This document shows, piece after piece, positions 1 through 11,391 of a stretch of 64,000 bases of DNA (position 1 is its first letter; every line of letters begins with the position of its first letter). Below the pieces are notes generated by a model. The model worked only from the letters and a program-made list of their open reading frames with translations, ran no database searches and was not told where the DNA came from. Origin of the DNA: Caenorhabditis elegans (Eukaryota; Nematoda; Chromadorea; Rhabditida; Rhabditidae); NCBI RefSeq assembly GCF_000002985.6, contig NC_003284.9, positions 7,564,001 through 7,628,000 on the forward strand, given 5' to 3'. A program made the position numbers and the translations under genes.

Positions 1-453
1 AGGCTACTCGTGATGCTGGAGCAAAGGTGAGCCGACATGATGAGCATAGCAAAATGCGGGGGACCAATAATTATTAATTTCGATTGCAATTAATTTCAGA
101 TTATCGCTGCCGAAGGAGAATTAAGAGCATCTGCCGCTCTTGCTGAAGCCGCCACCATCATTTCAAAAAGCGAGGGAGCCATGCAGCTTCGATATCTGCA
201 CACACTCAATGCTATCAGGTAATGGAAGCGCACTATCAACTTTTAACTAACAAAATAAAATTTCAGTTCCGAGAAAACCAGCACAATCATCTTCCCGTTC
301 CCAATGGAGATTCTCGGAGGAATCAGCAAGGTTGGTTCAGGAGGCACATCTCAGAACTTTCCAGTTCAAGAAATGATGAATGCCGCCCTTCAATCCATTC
401 AACGTCAGGATACAGTTCCAGCCACCGCATCTTCCTCAGGAAGCCGACTCTGA
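1..453 (+). CDS. sto-1: Stomatin family protein, C-terminal part only
   Basis: The gene enters from the left edge. Exons are 1-26, 100-218 and 267-453 (TGA 451-453), joined through ordinary GT-AG introns. The product reads from ATRDAGAK through IIAAEGELRASAALAEAA to SSEKTSTIIFPFPMEIL. These are the end of the SPFH/band-7 domain, its Ala/Glu-rich oligomerisation helix and the conserved stomatin C-terminal hydrophobic patch. A variable tail ends in SSSGSRL. Stomatins are hairpin-anchored, cholesterol-binding membrane scaffolds that modulate channels in neurons and other cells. The hydrophobic hairpin and most of the SPFH domain lie outside the window. C. elegans has about ten paralogues (unc-1, mec-2, sto-1 to sto-6, unc-24). 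The symbol sto-1 rests on its position next to vps-52, apy-1 and unc-98, so family is certain and paralogue less so. Confidence 0.85.
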
Positions 454-1330
454 TTCCAAGCAACGCAAAATGAGCTACAGTTTCGTCAAAAAACAAAACA
501 AGGATCAACTCGAAGCATATTGATAATCTCTTTCCTGTTTGAAGTATTTTTTTTTAACTATTAAACTGTATTATTCAACTGTATAACACTTAATATTTAT
601 ACTCGATTTCCACCTCATTCACTTCCAAATTGCACATATCGGTTGTCAAGGCATATCTTTGAGAGGTTGTCTGAAAGACTTCCGATTTTGCTCCAAATTT
701 TTTCAGTCATTTTTCTCATCATAATAATAATATATATATGATTCTCCACGTTCCATTGTATTTTTCAAGTGTATTTTTCCAAGAAAATGAAGGAAGCCAT
801 ATAGTTTAGAAATTTGTCTAATTTTTTGTAAAACGGGAAATATTTGAATCGAAGGATTCAAAAAGTTTTGAGAAATTTTTTATTTCGAGCCTAATGCGCT
901 GAAAACTAGGTTTTCACCAATTATTATGAAAGTCTTTGATCAGAAAAATTCATATTTTCACTTATTTTTTCACTAAACAAAAATCCAAATTTCAATATTG
1001 TTGGGGTTTGAAGATTTAATAGTGTTTTAGATTTCTCGTAGCGAATTGTCAAAAATATACCAAATAGATAAATTAAATTCTCTATAAAAATTCAAAAATC
1101 CACACATTCTCATTTTTCCAATTGTTCTGCATAACCTCCTTGGCGAGCATTTTCCTCGCCTTCCTCGCACACAAGCACACCATTATTCTAAACACCGCGC
1201 GGGGTGTAAAAAGCGGAGCATCGTTTAACGACGTGTTACCAATTGTTTTTTCTTTGGTTTATCGCTATTTTTTATTTATTAACGTTAGTTATTCATCAAA
1301 ATTTTTATTGAAACAATTTCAGCACAAATA
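454..1330. other. Intergenic region between the stomatin gene and vps-52
   Basis: AT-rich spacer containing the stomatin 3' UTR and the vps-52 promoter/outron. A TTTCAG acceptor at 1317-1322 lies 8 bases before the vps-52 ATG and looks like an SL1 trans-splice site. No convincing AATAAA follows the stomatin stop, and I see no further gene. Confidence 0.5.
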
Positions 1331-3995
1331 ATGCCTCGAACACGTGTCAACTTGCAAAAATCCGAGGCAAATGACCGTAGTTTCACAATATCGTCGCTAG
1401 AATTTTGTTTATCGCAATTGCGAAAAGCAGATCCGAATTTGGTGAAAAAAGCAATTGCTTCTGGTGACGGACTAACCGAGTCGAAAAGTATGTCTCTAAA
1501 TGTCAACATTTGAAAAATCAATAATTCAGACGACGTCAGCACGCGGCTATCGGAGGCACATCGTTATTCTGTTCAACAGTGTCTTGATAACTCTGAGCAG
1601 TTGGCTCAACTCCATAATCAACTTGTGCATTGTGATAATGTTTTTGAAGTAAGTATATTGTAAAAATTGCCAATATATAAATCAGTCGACTATTTAATTA
1701 AACTTTTTAGCGCTTGCAAGCAACATTGTACAGTTTTCAAGACAATCTAGGATCAATTGGGCAGGATATGAAAAATTTGCAGCTACAGTCGCATCATATT
1801 CATCAAGTAAATTAATTTTCCAATTTCAACGTACTATAATCTTCTCAGGAACTGGAAAACCGGCAAAAAGTTAGAGTCGAGCTGAGCCAATTTGTAGACG
1901 ATATTGCTGTTTCTCAAACGATGATGAAAACTATCAACGACACTGATGCAAATGACAGGGGTTTTTTGGAAGCGCTCCACGAGTTACACCACAAAATAAC
2001 CTTAATTTTGCAAAGGGGAAATGGAGATGCGGTAGCGGTAAACGACACTATGCCGATTTTGGAAGGACTAAAGCTTAAGGTTGGGTGTTTTTTTTTTTAC
2101 AAAAGTTTACATTTCAAAAATGTTTTTTTTCAGGCGGTTGTAAAAGTGAGGGAATGGTTGCTTCAGAAAATGTTCCAATTCCGTAAACCTCTGTCCAACT
2201 ACCAAGTTTTTCAACACCAGCTTCTCAAATGCCGATTTTTCTACGAATTCCTGTTGCACCATGACTTGATCTCTGCCAAGGAACTTCAAGACGAGTACAT
2301 TGACACCATCAGCAAGATGTTCTTCACGTATTTCAAAGCATACGCCACACGCCTGTTCAAACTTGCGGTAGGTTGAGACACATTTTTCAAGTATATTCAC
2401 CAGAGTAATTATTTAAGATGAAAGACGTGGCCACCAAAGAAGACGCTTTGGGAAGTATTGATTTTGCAAAACCCGCTGGATTAGGCGCAATTTTCTCGTC
2501 GAAACAACACGTTGTTCGGAATAAGGCAACCGTTTTTTCGATTGGGCAACGACATCAAATTCTCTCTGACGACTTTTTAGGAGCCTTGATTGTTCCCCAC
2601 GCAGCTACGCAGAACCATCAATCGGTATACCTTACAATAGAACTGGTAGGGACCAAATTAAATTATATTTTCAGTATCAATTTGAAGCACTATTTCGTTC
2701 TATTCAACTGGCATTTGTCGATCACTACAGCCATGAGTACCTCTTTATTACCGACTTTTTCCTTGTCAGCAATGATGAAGCCATTGAACTGCATAACAAG
2801 GTATGTTACGAGGACCTGGAAAGACCTAATATCTATTACGTAGTAATGTTACATTTACAATAGTTGTTTGCCTTTTCACTACCGGAAAAAAGCTTATAAT
2901 TGCTTTCAGGCTATGGCTCGAGCAATGTCAGTTGTGCTCAAAAGCTGCGAGGAGCAAATCGCCCTTAGTTGGGACGCCATCAGTCTTCATCTGTGCATTT
3001 GTCTATGTGACAAGTTTACCGAAGTGCTCGCCGAGAGAGAGGTACCAGAAGTTAGCGATTATTGGAATACTGTCACAAGCTTCCTTTGGACCCGCCTCAA
3101 TTTGGTCATGTCTCAACACTACGAAAGTGTCAAATCTGTTGATTTGAAGAAGTTGATGCATAGCGGTTCACTTGATGCAAGACCGCATTTCGTAAGTTTT
3201 TGATTGTTTTTTATAATCAAAAAAATTCAGATGTTACAGATAGTCCGACGGTACGCCGAACTGACAAGTGCACATTTGATGATAGCAAAAGCAAGTGGAA
3301 AGGAAATGGGTGCAAAGATGGAAGCTGTCTTGGAGAACAGTGAAGACTCTATTGAACAACTATTGACTCGAATGTCAGCTATGCAGCAAACTCAGAAAAA
3401 TAAGCACGTCTTTCTGATTAACAATTACGATCTTATTCTTTCGATTATCGATAACGAGGAAAGCAAGCATACAAAGATTTATGCAATTGTCCATGAGCTT
3501 GAACAAAAAAGTATTGATGATTTTGTTGAAGAGATGCTAGAGCCACATATTGGGTACATGATTAAATTTGTCAACGAGTGTGAATCTCTGATTGTTCAAG
3601 GTCATACACAACTCTTAGTTCGATATAATGGCAAGTTGTCATATATAATTTTCTATTCTCTAATATTTTAATTTCAGACAAAGTTGGAACGGTGGTAGCA
3701 AACTTCAATGCAAAGTGGAGACCTGCAGTGGACAGTATTAATTCAGAATGCATACAACTTTTCACTAACTTCAGCCTGGGAACCACCATTTTACAGGTTA
3801 AAATTTATTTCCTAGAGCCGAATTTCAGTTTTAACTAGATGATTTCAGACAATCTTCACAAAGTACGTTCAGTATATCAATAGATTCACAAAGATTCTGT
3901 CCCATGACGTATTTGCTAAAAATCCCGTGTGTTCCCAGTTAGTCAACGTTCATCAAGTGATGCTCGAAATCAAACGGTTCAAACCAGCATATTAA
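1331..3995 (+). CDS. vps-52: Vps52, subunit of the GARP/EARP vesicle-tethering complexes
   Basis: Eleven coding exons: 1331-1487, 1530-1648, 1711-1806, 1849-2079, 2134-2367, 2418-2624, 2675-2800, 2910-3191, 3231-3630, 3678-3796 and 3849-3995. All phases join and give 705 residues, close to the family's usual length of about 700. The N-terminal third is helical and coiled-coil-like (QCLDNSEQLAQLHNQL; MKNLQLQSHHIHQELENRQK). The middle carries the conserved Vps52/Sac2 block (KMFFTYFKAYATRLFKL; YQFEALFRSIQLAFVDHYSH). Vps52 acts with Vps51, Vps53 and Vps54 (GARP), or with Vps50 (EARP), to tether endosome-derived vesicles at the trans-Golgi or recycling endosomes. In worms it also supports dense-core vesicle cargo sorting and lysosome morphology. 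The start follows a trans-splice-like TTTCAG by 8 bases. The intron after 3630 uses a GC donor. Confidence 0.93.
3631..3677 (+). other. Non-canonical GC-AG intron in vps-52
   Basis: The 47-base intron begins GCAAGT and ends TTTCAG. Only this boundary keeps frame (LVRYN|DKVGTVVAN). The nearest GT donor, five bases downstream, throws the next exon out of frame. The rest of the donor matches the strong consensus expected of GC donors. Confidence 0.75.
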
Positions 3996-4131
3996 GAAAA
4001 ATATTGCCAATGTTATTTTATTTTCCCGTGTAGACTTTGTAAATTAAATAATTTATTGATTCCCACTTACTTGAGTATTTTTTTATATATATTTTTACCC
4101 ACTGGCAGCTTTATGCATGCAAAAAATGTTG

Positions 4132-4159
4132 AATAAAATGTTTATATATTTATTTTATT
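4132..4159. terminator. Facing polyadenylation signals of vps-52 and apy-1
   Basis: AATAAA lies on the + strand at 4132-4137, about 140 bases past the vps-52 stop. AATAAA motifs on the - strand (TTTATT at 4149-4154 and 4154-4159) lie about 110 bases past the apy-1 stop. Cleavage 10-20 bases past each signal would make the two convergent 3' UTRs abut or overlap by a few bases. Confidence 0.45.
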
Positions 4160-4267
4160 TAAATAACCATTACATAGTATTTGACAAAAATCACATAATA
4201 TCGAGAACACAGATTTGGACCTGACTGGAAGGTGGGAATTGAGACAAAAATACATTAATTGAAGTGA

Positions 4268-5720
4268 TTAGGCAAATGCAATTCCTTCGTATTTGTATGG
4301 ACCATGAAGAAGATATTCGTCAAGAATAACATTACCATGAATGTCGAAAACACTTGCATAACTTGCTACTGGTTTTCCATCCTGGAATACAATTTTATAA
4401 ACCGAGCATTGAGATTAACGGATTTTGTTTTTAAAATTGTGTAGATAAAACCTGTTACTTACCTTTTCCTCCGACTTGATGGCAACGATGAGCTGGTGAT
4501 GAGTGTTTGGCACAAATTGGAAAGCAGCAAACCCTCTGGATTTGTTATTCTCCGATCCTACTCGCACAACCTCAAAATCAGTCAACTCTTCATTTCCAAT
4601 CACAAGAACGTTTGTTCCGCGGTTCTCGTCCTCCGCCTCAGAATACTTCTCATTTGACATTCTACGTGGAAGGAAGAACCATTTTCTGTGAATTGCAGAC
4701 CATTGAACAGCTTCGTGAATCATGTATCCGGGATATTCGATCCCAGCAGCTCTACGAACGCGGATATATACATCCTTCCAGTTTTCGTGATGAACGGCTC
4801 CGTGAGCAGAGACATGCTTCACCCACATTGGGTGATCGTTCACATAAACTCCGTCAGTGGTCGTCCATTCTTTTCCCAATCCTCCAACAATCAATTCGGT
4901 ATCCTTAACAGTGATCCATTCTCCTTTAAATCCCTTCACGACGTTTCCTGGCCCATCGTTCAGTAATACCCAGGGAAGTGCCTTCAAAACAATATTATAT
5001 TTTTTAAAAATCAATCCACTACACAAATATCATTGTTTAACCACTCATCACTCACCTTCTTGTCACTAATTTGATAAATAAGACCTGTTCTATCGTCAAT
5101 TGAGTACAGTTTACCATTGAAGACGGCAAGGTCAGACAACTCCATAGCGCGTCCACCGGCGGCAATATTTCTAAAATGATGATTTTAGTAATGAAGTCAA
5201 AACAAAAAAATCTATAAAAACACATTTTGTAAACTTACGTGTCAACATAGTACTCCGAGTCTTTGTCAAAATGAATATCGGCATGCTTGTGGTCTGCAGA
5301 AACCTGAAATATAAATTTGAAAATTTCCTATAGCGATTCGAAAAAAGCAAGTTGCATTTTATAAAAATCATATTGGTCAAGCTGAGCATAATGCATTAGT
5401 TTCTTGCCGTCCTTCTCACCTTCAAAAATCCACGAGAGACCAAACTTTTCCACTTCTTCCCGTCTTTGCTGTCATGATCCAAATCGGTGATCAACATTAT
5501 TGAGTATTCTTTTGCTCCATCATCAAACTTCTTTACCGAATACAAGTTAGCATGGTTGATGTGCTGTAAATGGATATGTGCGCAATCAGCTGAAAATGTA
5601 AAGAGTTACCTCTTCCTGTTCGCTAGATTTGTTGAATTGGGTACCCGAATAAAAGGCAATAGCGGTCACAAACCCGAAAAGAAGGAAGTTGAAAAAGTTT
5701 GAGTTACTTTCTTGTGTCAT
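4268..5720 (-). CDS. apy-1: Apyrase, calcium-activated nucleoside diphosphatase
   Basis: Six exons on the minus strand: 5610-5720, 5420-5563, 5239-5303, 5056-5170, 4463-4981 and 4268-4381, giving 355 residues. Residues 9-25 form a single hydrophobic segment after a short N-terminus, a type II anchor placing the enzyme in the ER/Golgi lumen. The rest matches the soluble calcium-activated nucleotidase (CANT1/SCAN) family: [20 protein letters not shown] near 121-140, [16 protein letters not shown], then a DHPMWVK block and a C-terminal [16 protein letters not shown]. Members hydrolyse UDP and GDP in a calcium-dependent way, which supports glycoprotein folding and sugar-nucleotide exchange. Loss of worm apy-1 is reported to induce the unfolded protein response. 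A trans-splice-type acceptor (TTTTTAG) ends two bases before the ATG, fixing the start. The gene is convergent with vps-52. Confidence 0.92.
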
Positions 5721-5724
5721 ACCT

Positions 5725-6639
5725 AAAAATTATTTTTGTGAGTCTTAATTATAAGCATTAATTGAAAGTAAGAGATTTGAGAAAATATAAGTAGAATAAA
5801 AAAATAAAAAATGGTGTAGTTTTCCGAGAGTACTTCACGGCCGCGTGGCCTAGTTTTTTCAATGGGGACTCGATATTAATAACGAACACAAGTGCGTGTC
5901 CCAAATTGCATTTGCTTTATTGAGTGAGATATCGTGGCTGTGAAGTGGCAAAATATTTCGAGAACCGTTAATTAAACAATTTTATACATTTTTAAATAAT
6001 GAATTCAAAATGATGCAAAATAAATTTAAAAAAACGTACAACTTCTAGAACAACGAACAATTGAGCTGTCTCGCTATCATCATCTTATCATTTTTGCTAT
6101 CAAAAAATCGGTTGTGGGTTGTCGTAACACATCACAGAAGAAAGATTGATTGTGAGAGAGCCGGACAACATTTGTGCTAGCGGTCAATGTCTTTCCCGCT
6201 TAACATGGTCCCAATTGTACGATTGACCAGGAATCGATATTTCAGGGAAAGAAGAAAATACCAACAAGACATGACGAGAACAGTATTTATAGAGTGTGTC
6301 TGAGTGCGTTGGAAACACACGATTTTTGTGCTTTGTAGTCAATTGTAGTTTATGTTGAACACAAAACGAGTTTCTGCTGCTGACCGTCTTTATAACGAGC
6401 GTCTTAAAAATGTGAGGAAAAGACAAAATGACAAGAAATGAGAAAACGATAACACTAAAGAAAAACGTTGATTTAGTTGAAAGAAAGAAATATGAGTTAT
6501 ATGAAAGAACCATATCGAATATACATTTTGAAGGACAAATATTGTTAAAGCTAGCCGATGTTGAAATATATATATATTTTACAAGATCTGGATAGATTTA
6601 AATACTAAATTAGAAAAATTTTAAATACTCAGGGGTTGC
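5725..6639. other. Intergenic region between apy-1 and unc-98
   Basis: About 0.9 kb lying 5' of apy-1 and 3' of unc-98, both on the minus strand. It holds the apy-1 promoter and the unc-98 3' UTR. A GC-rich patch CACGGCCGCGTGGCCTAG at 5837-5854 stands out from the AT-rich surroundings and resembles a dispersed worm repeat. No additional gene is evident. Confidence 0.4.
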
Positions 6640-9574
6640 TCAGAATCGCGGAGTCACGTATCCGCTTGTTCTTGGGAATAAATAGTAGCTTCTGGAATCA
6701 GTGTACCCAACTCCTTCCCTTCCCATCATATAACGAGATGCTCGAGGATTGAAGTACTTCTCTCCACGATGACTGTACATGTGATATGCAAGACCACGAC
6801 TGTCAGAGTAGCTTTTCGAACAATATTCACAAATGTATGGTTTTGAACGAACGTCGTTGTACACTCGGAGTGGATGCTTCGGCTCGTATCCTTCAGTAAC
6901 GAAAGCTGGCTGTGGAAGATCTTGCTCGGAGACCGGTAGGACTCGCTTCTTGCTTACTTTTATTGTGGTTGTCTGAAGTATTTCAAATTATATTGGTAAT
7001 CTTCATTCTTCTCACAAATGTATTCCTTGTTAAAGTAAAAAAACGGTTTCGGCTTTTTTTCCGTGTGATTTTTAACAAAACCAAACGAACGAAATTTGAA
7101 ATACTACTTCTCAAAAATTACTTAAAAACTTGTTTATGGGGGTTCAAAATTTTGAAAAGGCAATACCCAAATTTCAGTCAAAAACTCGAGTTGTTTCAAT
7201 TTTTCCCAGTCACAAAGACTTAGGTAGCAAATTGTGGTAATTTTTGGTCCCTAATTGCTTGAAACGTATCTTCATTAACAAAACAACGTAAGGTAAACGA
7301 CCAAAACATGTTTTTAAATTTGGAACTTTCTTCGGTTTCATAACTTCTGTTTCATAACGTTTTCTTTTTTTTGCACTGAAATTCCATCTGTTTAACAGTT
7401 GTGATGCAAGAAGTAAGTGCAGTCGTATCAAATTGCACCCTCTCACAGGCTATCAGCAATTTTTTTTTGTTGAGAAAAATATTTTTTTTACGTCAGAAAG
7501 CCAAGACACACAAAGTTTTTGTTCACAATTTTCTCACATCAAGGACTATGAAAACCAAATACAAAATTGAAAAGCGAATGGCTGGATGAAAAGGTTTTGA
7601 TAGATTTTGAGTCGAAAGAACTGAAGAATAAAAAATCAAACATTAAAACAGCCATAGCTAGATTCTGTTGATTTTTTTCCGAGAAGTTCGTAATTCAGAT
7701 TTTGTTTCAAAAAGCTCTACTGATTAGTAAAATCTAGTAAATTTATTATTTCTCAGATTTCTCAATTAGACAAACCTCTGGAGCACCTATCAATTCGAGT
7801 GGATCGTCCGTGTGCTTGTGATATAACATTTCCGTGTAAGAAAAGAACGTCCTTCCGCATTCACACTTGTACCCGTCAATTTCTGAGTGCTGAGCGGCAT
7901 GATATTCCAGTTGGCAAGCAAATTCAAATGAGTCTCCGCATTTTCCACAGACATATGGCTGAAACAAAGAGTTTCTATAAGTAATCCAGCGAATGAAAAC
8001 CTGTGAAACGTCATGTATTCTCTCGTGTGCACGGAGAGTGTTCATGAAGTTGAATGTGAGTCCGCAGAAACGACACTTGTAGAATACAAATCCGTTGTCA
8101 TCTTTTTGCACACTAGTTCCGTCCTGACGCACTTCCTGCAATAATCACTTTTCATCGACTAAAAGAGTCTCTTTTTCATTTAACGCCTTCTTCATTCCCT
8201 CCCTTCTTCAGTTTTTCCTTCATCTTATATTTTTCTTCCTTTTATTCCCATTTCCCTCATTCTTTCACATTCAAGCTGTCAATGCTCACATCTATATTCC
8301 GCACATTTGGTTCGTGTGCTGAAAGTGAGCGCATCAACTTCAACAACAACAGCAAAATGTTTATTCACAAACAAGAGTAAGTCAACAATACCCATGTGAA
8401 TTAGCTTGGGAAAGGAGAAGAATGGAAATGGATAGGTTGAAGGAAAAAAGCATAAGGAGCAGCAAGAAATTATATTCCAAGTTAGTATTTGAAAATGATA
8501 AGAGAAAAATAAAATCACAAACAACAAAAATCATAATTTGTTTTTTTTTCTTCTTAGCATCCTGCTGAGCTTTCTCTTCCAACAAATGTACAGGACATGG
8601 TTACTTCGACAATGGGCTAAATTTAAATTAAATTAGAACTGAGTTTGTCTTTGTGTATTCTGGCAAATAAGTTTTTACTAGTATGCTAATTATAAAATTA
8701 GAAAATAAAACCTTTTCTAAACTATCTAAAATTCAGCAAAAAATTAACAATTTCTCTCAAACAACTCAAAAAATATAGTTTCATTTTCTCCGGAAATTTT
8801 GCCTGTACAAACCTATAGACTACATTCCTAATCAATGTTTTTTTAATTAAAAATTATTCAAAGCACGAACTATTCAACAAAAAATGCACAAAAACACACA
8901 CTTCATAAAAACAATAAAACAAACCTGTTGATCACTGCCATCCAAAGCACCGCCACTCGATTTTGTTGGAGTTTGAGCACTTGAACTTCCGACCTACAAT
9001 AATTTACTTGATGCTTTTAAAATCAAATTAGGATGGCGCTGTTTTAAAGTATTTAAGCGTTTTCAGACACTATTCAGATAATTCAACATTTTTTCACTTG
9101 TATCCAAGGGTTGAAAAATGTCAGTATGAATCCAATCTTAAAAACATTTAAAAAAATTTGCCTTAAAACCTATCAAACATTTCAATCTCTGAAATTCTTT
9201 TTTTTAAATTTTACCAAACTCACATATGCTTCAACTGTTGGGGCAACAACTTTCATGATCTCTTTGGGCTTTTCCTTATTTCCATTTTCTGACGATTCTC
9301 CATTGATGCCGAAGGTTTCTAGACCATGAACCATCTGGAAGGTATTTTTTTAATCATTTCGCAATACAGACACCCCCGCGTTTTTCTCCGGTTTTTCCGT
9401 CATCTCTCGGTTTCTCTAACTCACTTCATTGTTCTTCACGGACATCTTGGCAAGATCACAGGCATTCATCAACTCTTCGAAGTCATCTCTTTCCTTTCTT
9501 GCCTAAAAAATTCAAATTTAAGTAAAGCTCACAGTGATCAAGAACAATACCTCTTTGAAGATGTCGTCATCCAT
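6640..9574 (-). CDS. unc-98: UNC-98, C2H2 zinc-finger protein of muscle M-lines and nuclei
   Basis: Seven exons on the minus strand: 9551-9574, 9425-9502, 9224-9334, 8925-8993, 8001-8135, 7776-7958 and 6640-6972. They give 310 residues, the length I recall for UNC-98. Residues 1-94 are acidic and low-complexity (MDDDIFKE; VGSSSAQTPTKSSGG). Four C2H2 fingers follow. Finger 1 uses Cys115, Cys118, His131 and His135; finger 2 uses Cys143, Cys146, His159 and His163. Finger 3 is atypical (CEC at 171-173, HKH at 186-188). Finger 4 uses Cys247, Cys250, His263 and His267. A basic patch KVSKKR (204-209) could serve nuclear import. UNC-98 links the PINCH protein UNC-97 at integrin adhesion sites to UNC-96 and myosin heavy chain A, and is also seen in nuclei. 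Short introns, including one of 42 bases at 7959-8000, split the finger region. Confidence 0.93.
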
Positions 9575-10702
9575 TGTTGTATCTGGATATCAGCGGTTAG
9601 TCGTCGGAATGGGGGTGAAAATTGTCAGAGGGTAGAATGCTCGGTGTGGCTAGCTGGGGTGCTCAACACACAGTGTAAACTCAAGAGACTCGTCGCGATC
9701 GAAAAATGCGAGAAATCGCCTCTGCAATCTCTGGATCTGATGTGCTCTTTTGAAATGCTCCCGCTCTCTCATTTCCTTTCCTCGTTGGATGTTTTGCGGG
9801 ACACTTCTGTGTCTGCAGTCTCCCTCAATCTTGCTCAACTGTCTTAAAGAAGAAAGAGATCTTGACGACACAAGTAAAAAAAGCGTCTAGATTGCAGTGC
9901 TCGACATAACTTCAAAGCGGAATCATGTTTCTGAAATGAATGGCACAGATGCTAGTGTTTGTGGGTGACATACATTTTGTGTAGTACGTTGAACACGTGC
10001 AAATGATTTGGAGATGTGGGTACAAACAAAAGAAAGAGTACTTTTTTTTTGAAATAATAATCGAAAAGGATCAACGAAGTTTATATTTTAGAAATTATTC
10101 AATATGAATTGTAAAAATATTAAATTACATACTGTAAAACTATTATTTGAAACTATGCAGGATTATGAAGCTATTGTTTTAAATGTGAAGCATCGGTCAG
10201 GGTGATTTTTTGTAATCACTCCTTTATACAGTGATAAATAATCTAAAATAATTTTGCTTTCAAAAAGGTAGTTATCATTCAGTTTTCACAAATCACAATC
10301 TTGGAACACGGCAAAAATAGTTTTTTCTACATACAAGTTTCATATTCTAACTATGATTTGATCATTTGTATATACATATATTGTAGACATTTAAAAAAAT
10401 GCAGAATTGCTCTAATATTTTTCATAGGTTCAACTTATTCTAGTTGTGGCAATTTACCACAACTTTGAATGAAAATTCTCAAGAATCTAAACGGTTATGT
10501 GGGACTTTTATGACTTTTAATTGGAATAAACATTTTACTGGAGCTGCACCACCTTCTGGATTGATCGGATCTTTCTTTCATGCATCACAAGCGGGCTAAA
10601 AGTGCACCAATGTTGAAATTTTACACAACAAAAATGCATTTAATTGTTAAATTTTTAACAAGTATAAAGTAACCAGACCCTTTTTCATTAAAAAACAGTT
10701 TT

Positions 10703-11043
10703 CCGTATTTCCTCTATTAGTCTTGCAGCCTCTATTAGTCTTGCAGTCTCTAATAGTCTTGCATCCCTCTTTTTTCAAGACCAGTAGTACTTTGCGGAAA
10801 CGTCAGCAAATTTGATATTTTTGAGAAAATAACCTAGAAAATGATCAAATAATTTATGAAATATTGCAAAAGTATATATTTTTATCGTTCAGCAAGCTAT
10901 CGAGTTAAGTTTTCAACAAAAAATAGGTCATTTTTTCAAAGATGGGGCATTCGAAAACTAGTCTTGCAGCCTCTAATAGTCTTGCAACCCTACAGACCAA
11001 TGGAAAATTAGTCTTGCATGCAAGACTAATAGAAGAAATACGG
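10703..11043. repeat. Palindromic MITE-like element
   Basis: About 340 bp bounded by inverted ends. The left end reads CCGTATTTCCTCTATTAGTC and the right end is its near-perfect complement, GACTAATAGAAGAAATACGG. The unit TCTATTAGTCTTGCAG recurs three times just inside the left end (10713-10763) and twice near the right end (10958-10987). There is no ORF inside, as expected of a non-autonomous DNA element. I could not make out a clear target-site duplication. Confidence 0.6.
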
Positions 11044-11335
11044 TATATGAAACAGTCTCACTACTCGGGCTAAATATAAAGTTTTAAAAGAGAACAAGCG
11101 ACTCACTACGAAATTTGTTTTTTTTTTCCAGCACATTTTGAGTCAATACGTTTATACCACGAACCAATAGCCCTACTTTATAAAATCCTCTCTTGTCAGA
11201 AAAGCCGGACCTCCTAGATTTCCATACTTACTGTGTACTTGTGGCCTCACAAAAACTTCTTACATAAGTATCTTCCCTTATGGAACAGTAAAACTACATT
11301 ATTACCGGTTAAACGTTCCCGCCCCGCCTTCGCAG

Positions 11336-11391
11336 CGTTTATTAGCTTTTTACCCCTTGATAAATTTCAAGGGGTAAAAAGCTAATAAACG
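11336..11391. repeat. Perfect 25-bp inverted repeat (hairpin) with 6-base loop
   Basis: The arms 11336-11360 and 11367-11391 are exact reverse complements (left arm begins CGTTTATTAGC, right arm ends GCTAATAAACG) around the loop TAAATT. It lies between unc-98 and pcyt-1, away from either start. Confidence 0.8.

Noticed and set aside
2625-2674. Alternative vps-52 donor GTAGGG at 2646
   Set aside because: It would leave a 29-base intron, below the worm minimum; GTATAC at 2625 gives a normal 50-base intron.
4507-5069. Several + strand ORFs
   Set aside because: They are antisense shadows of the apy-1 exon 4463-4981, whose frame and phases are well supported.
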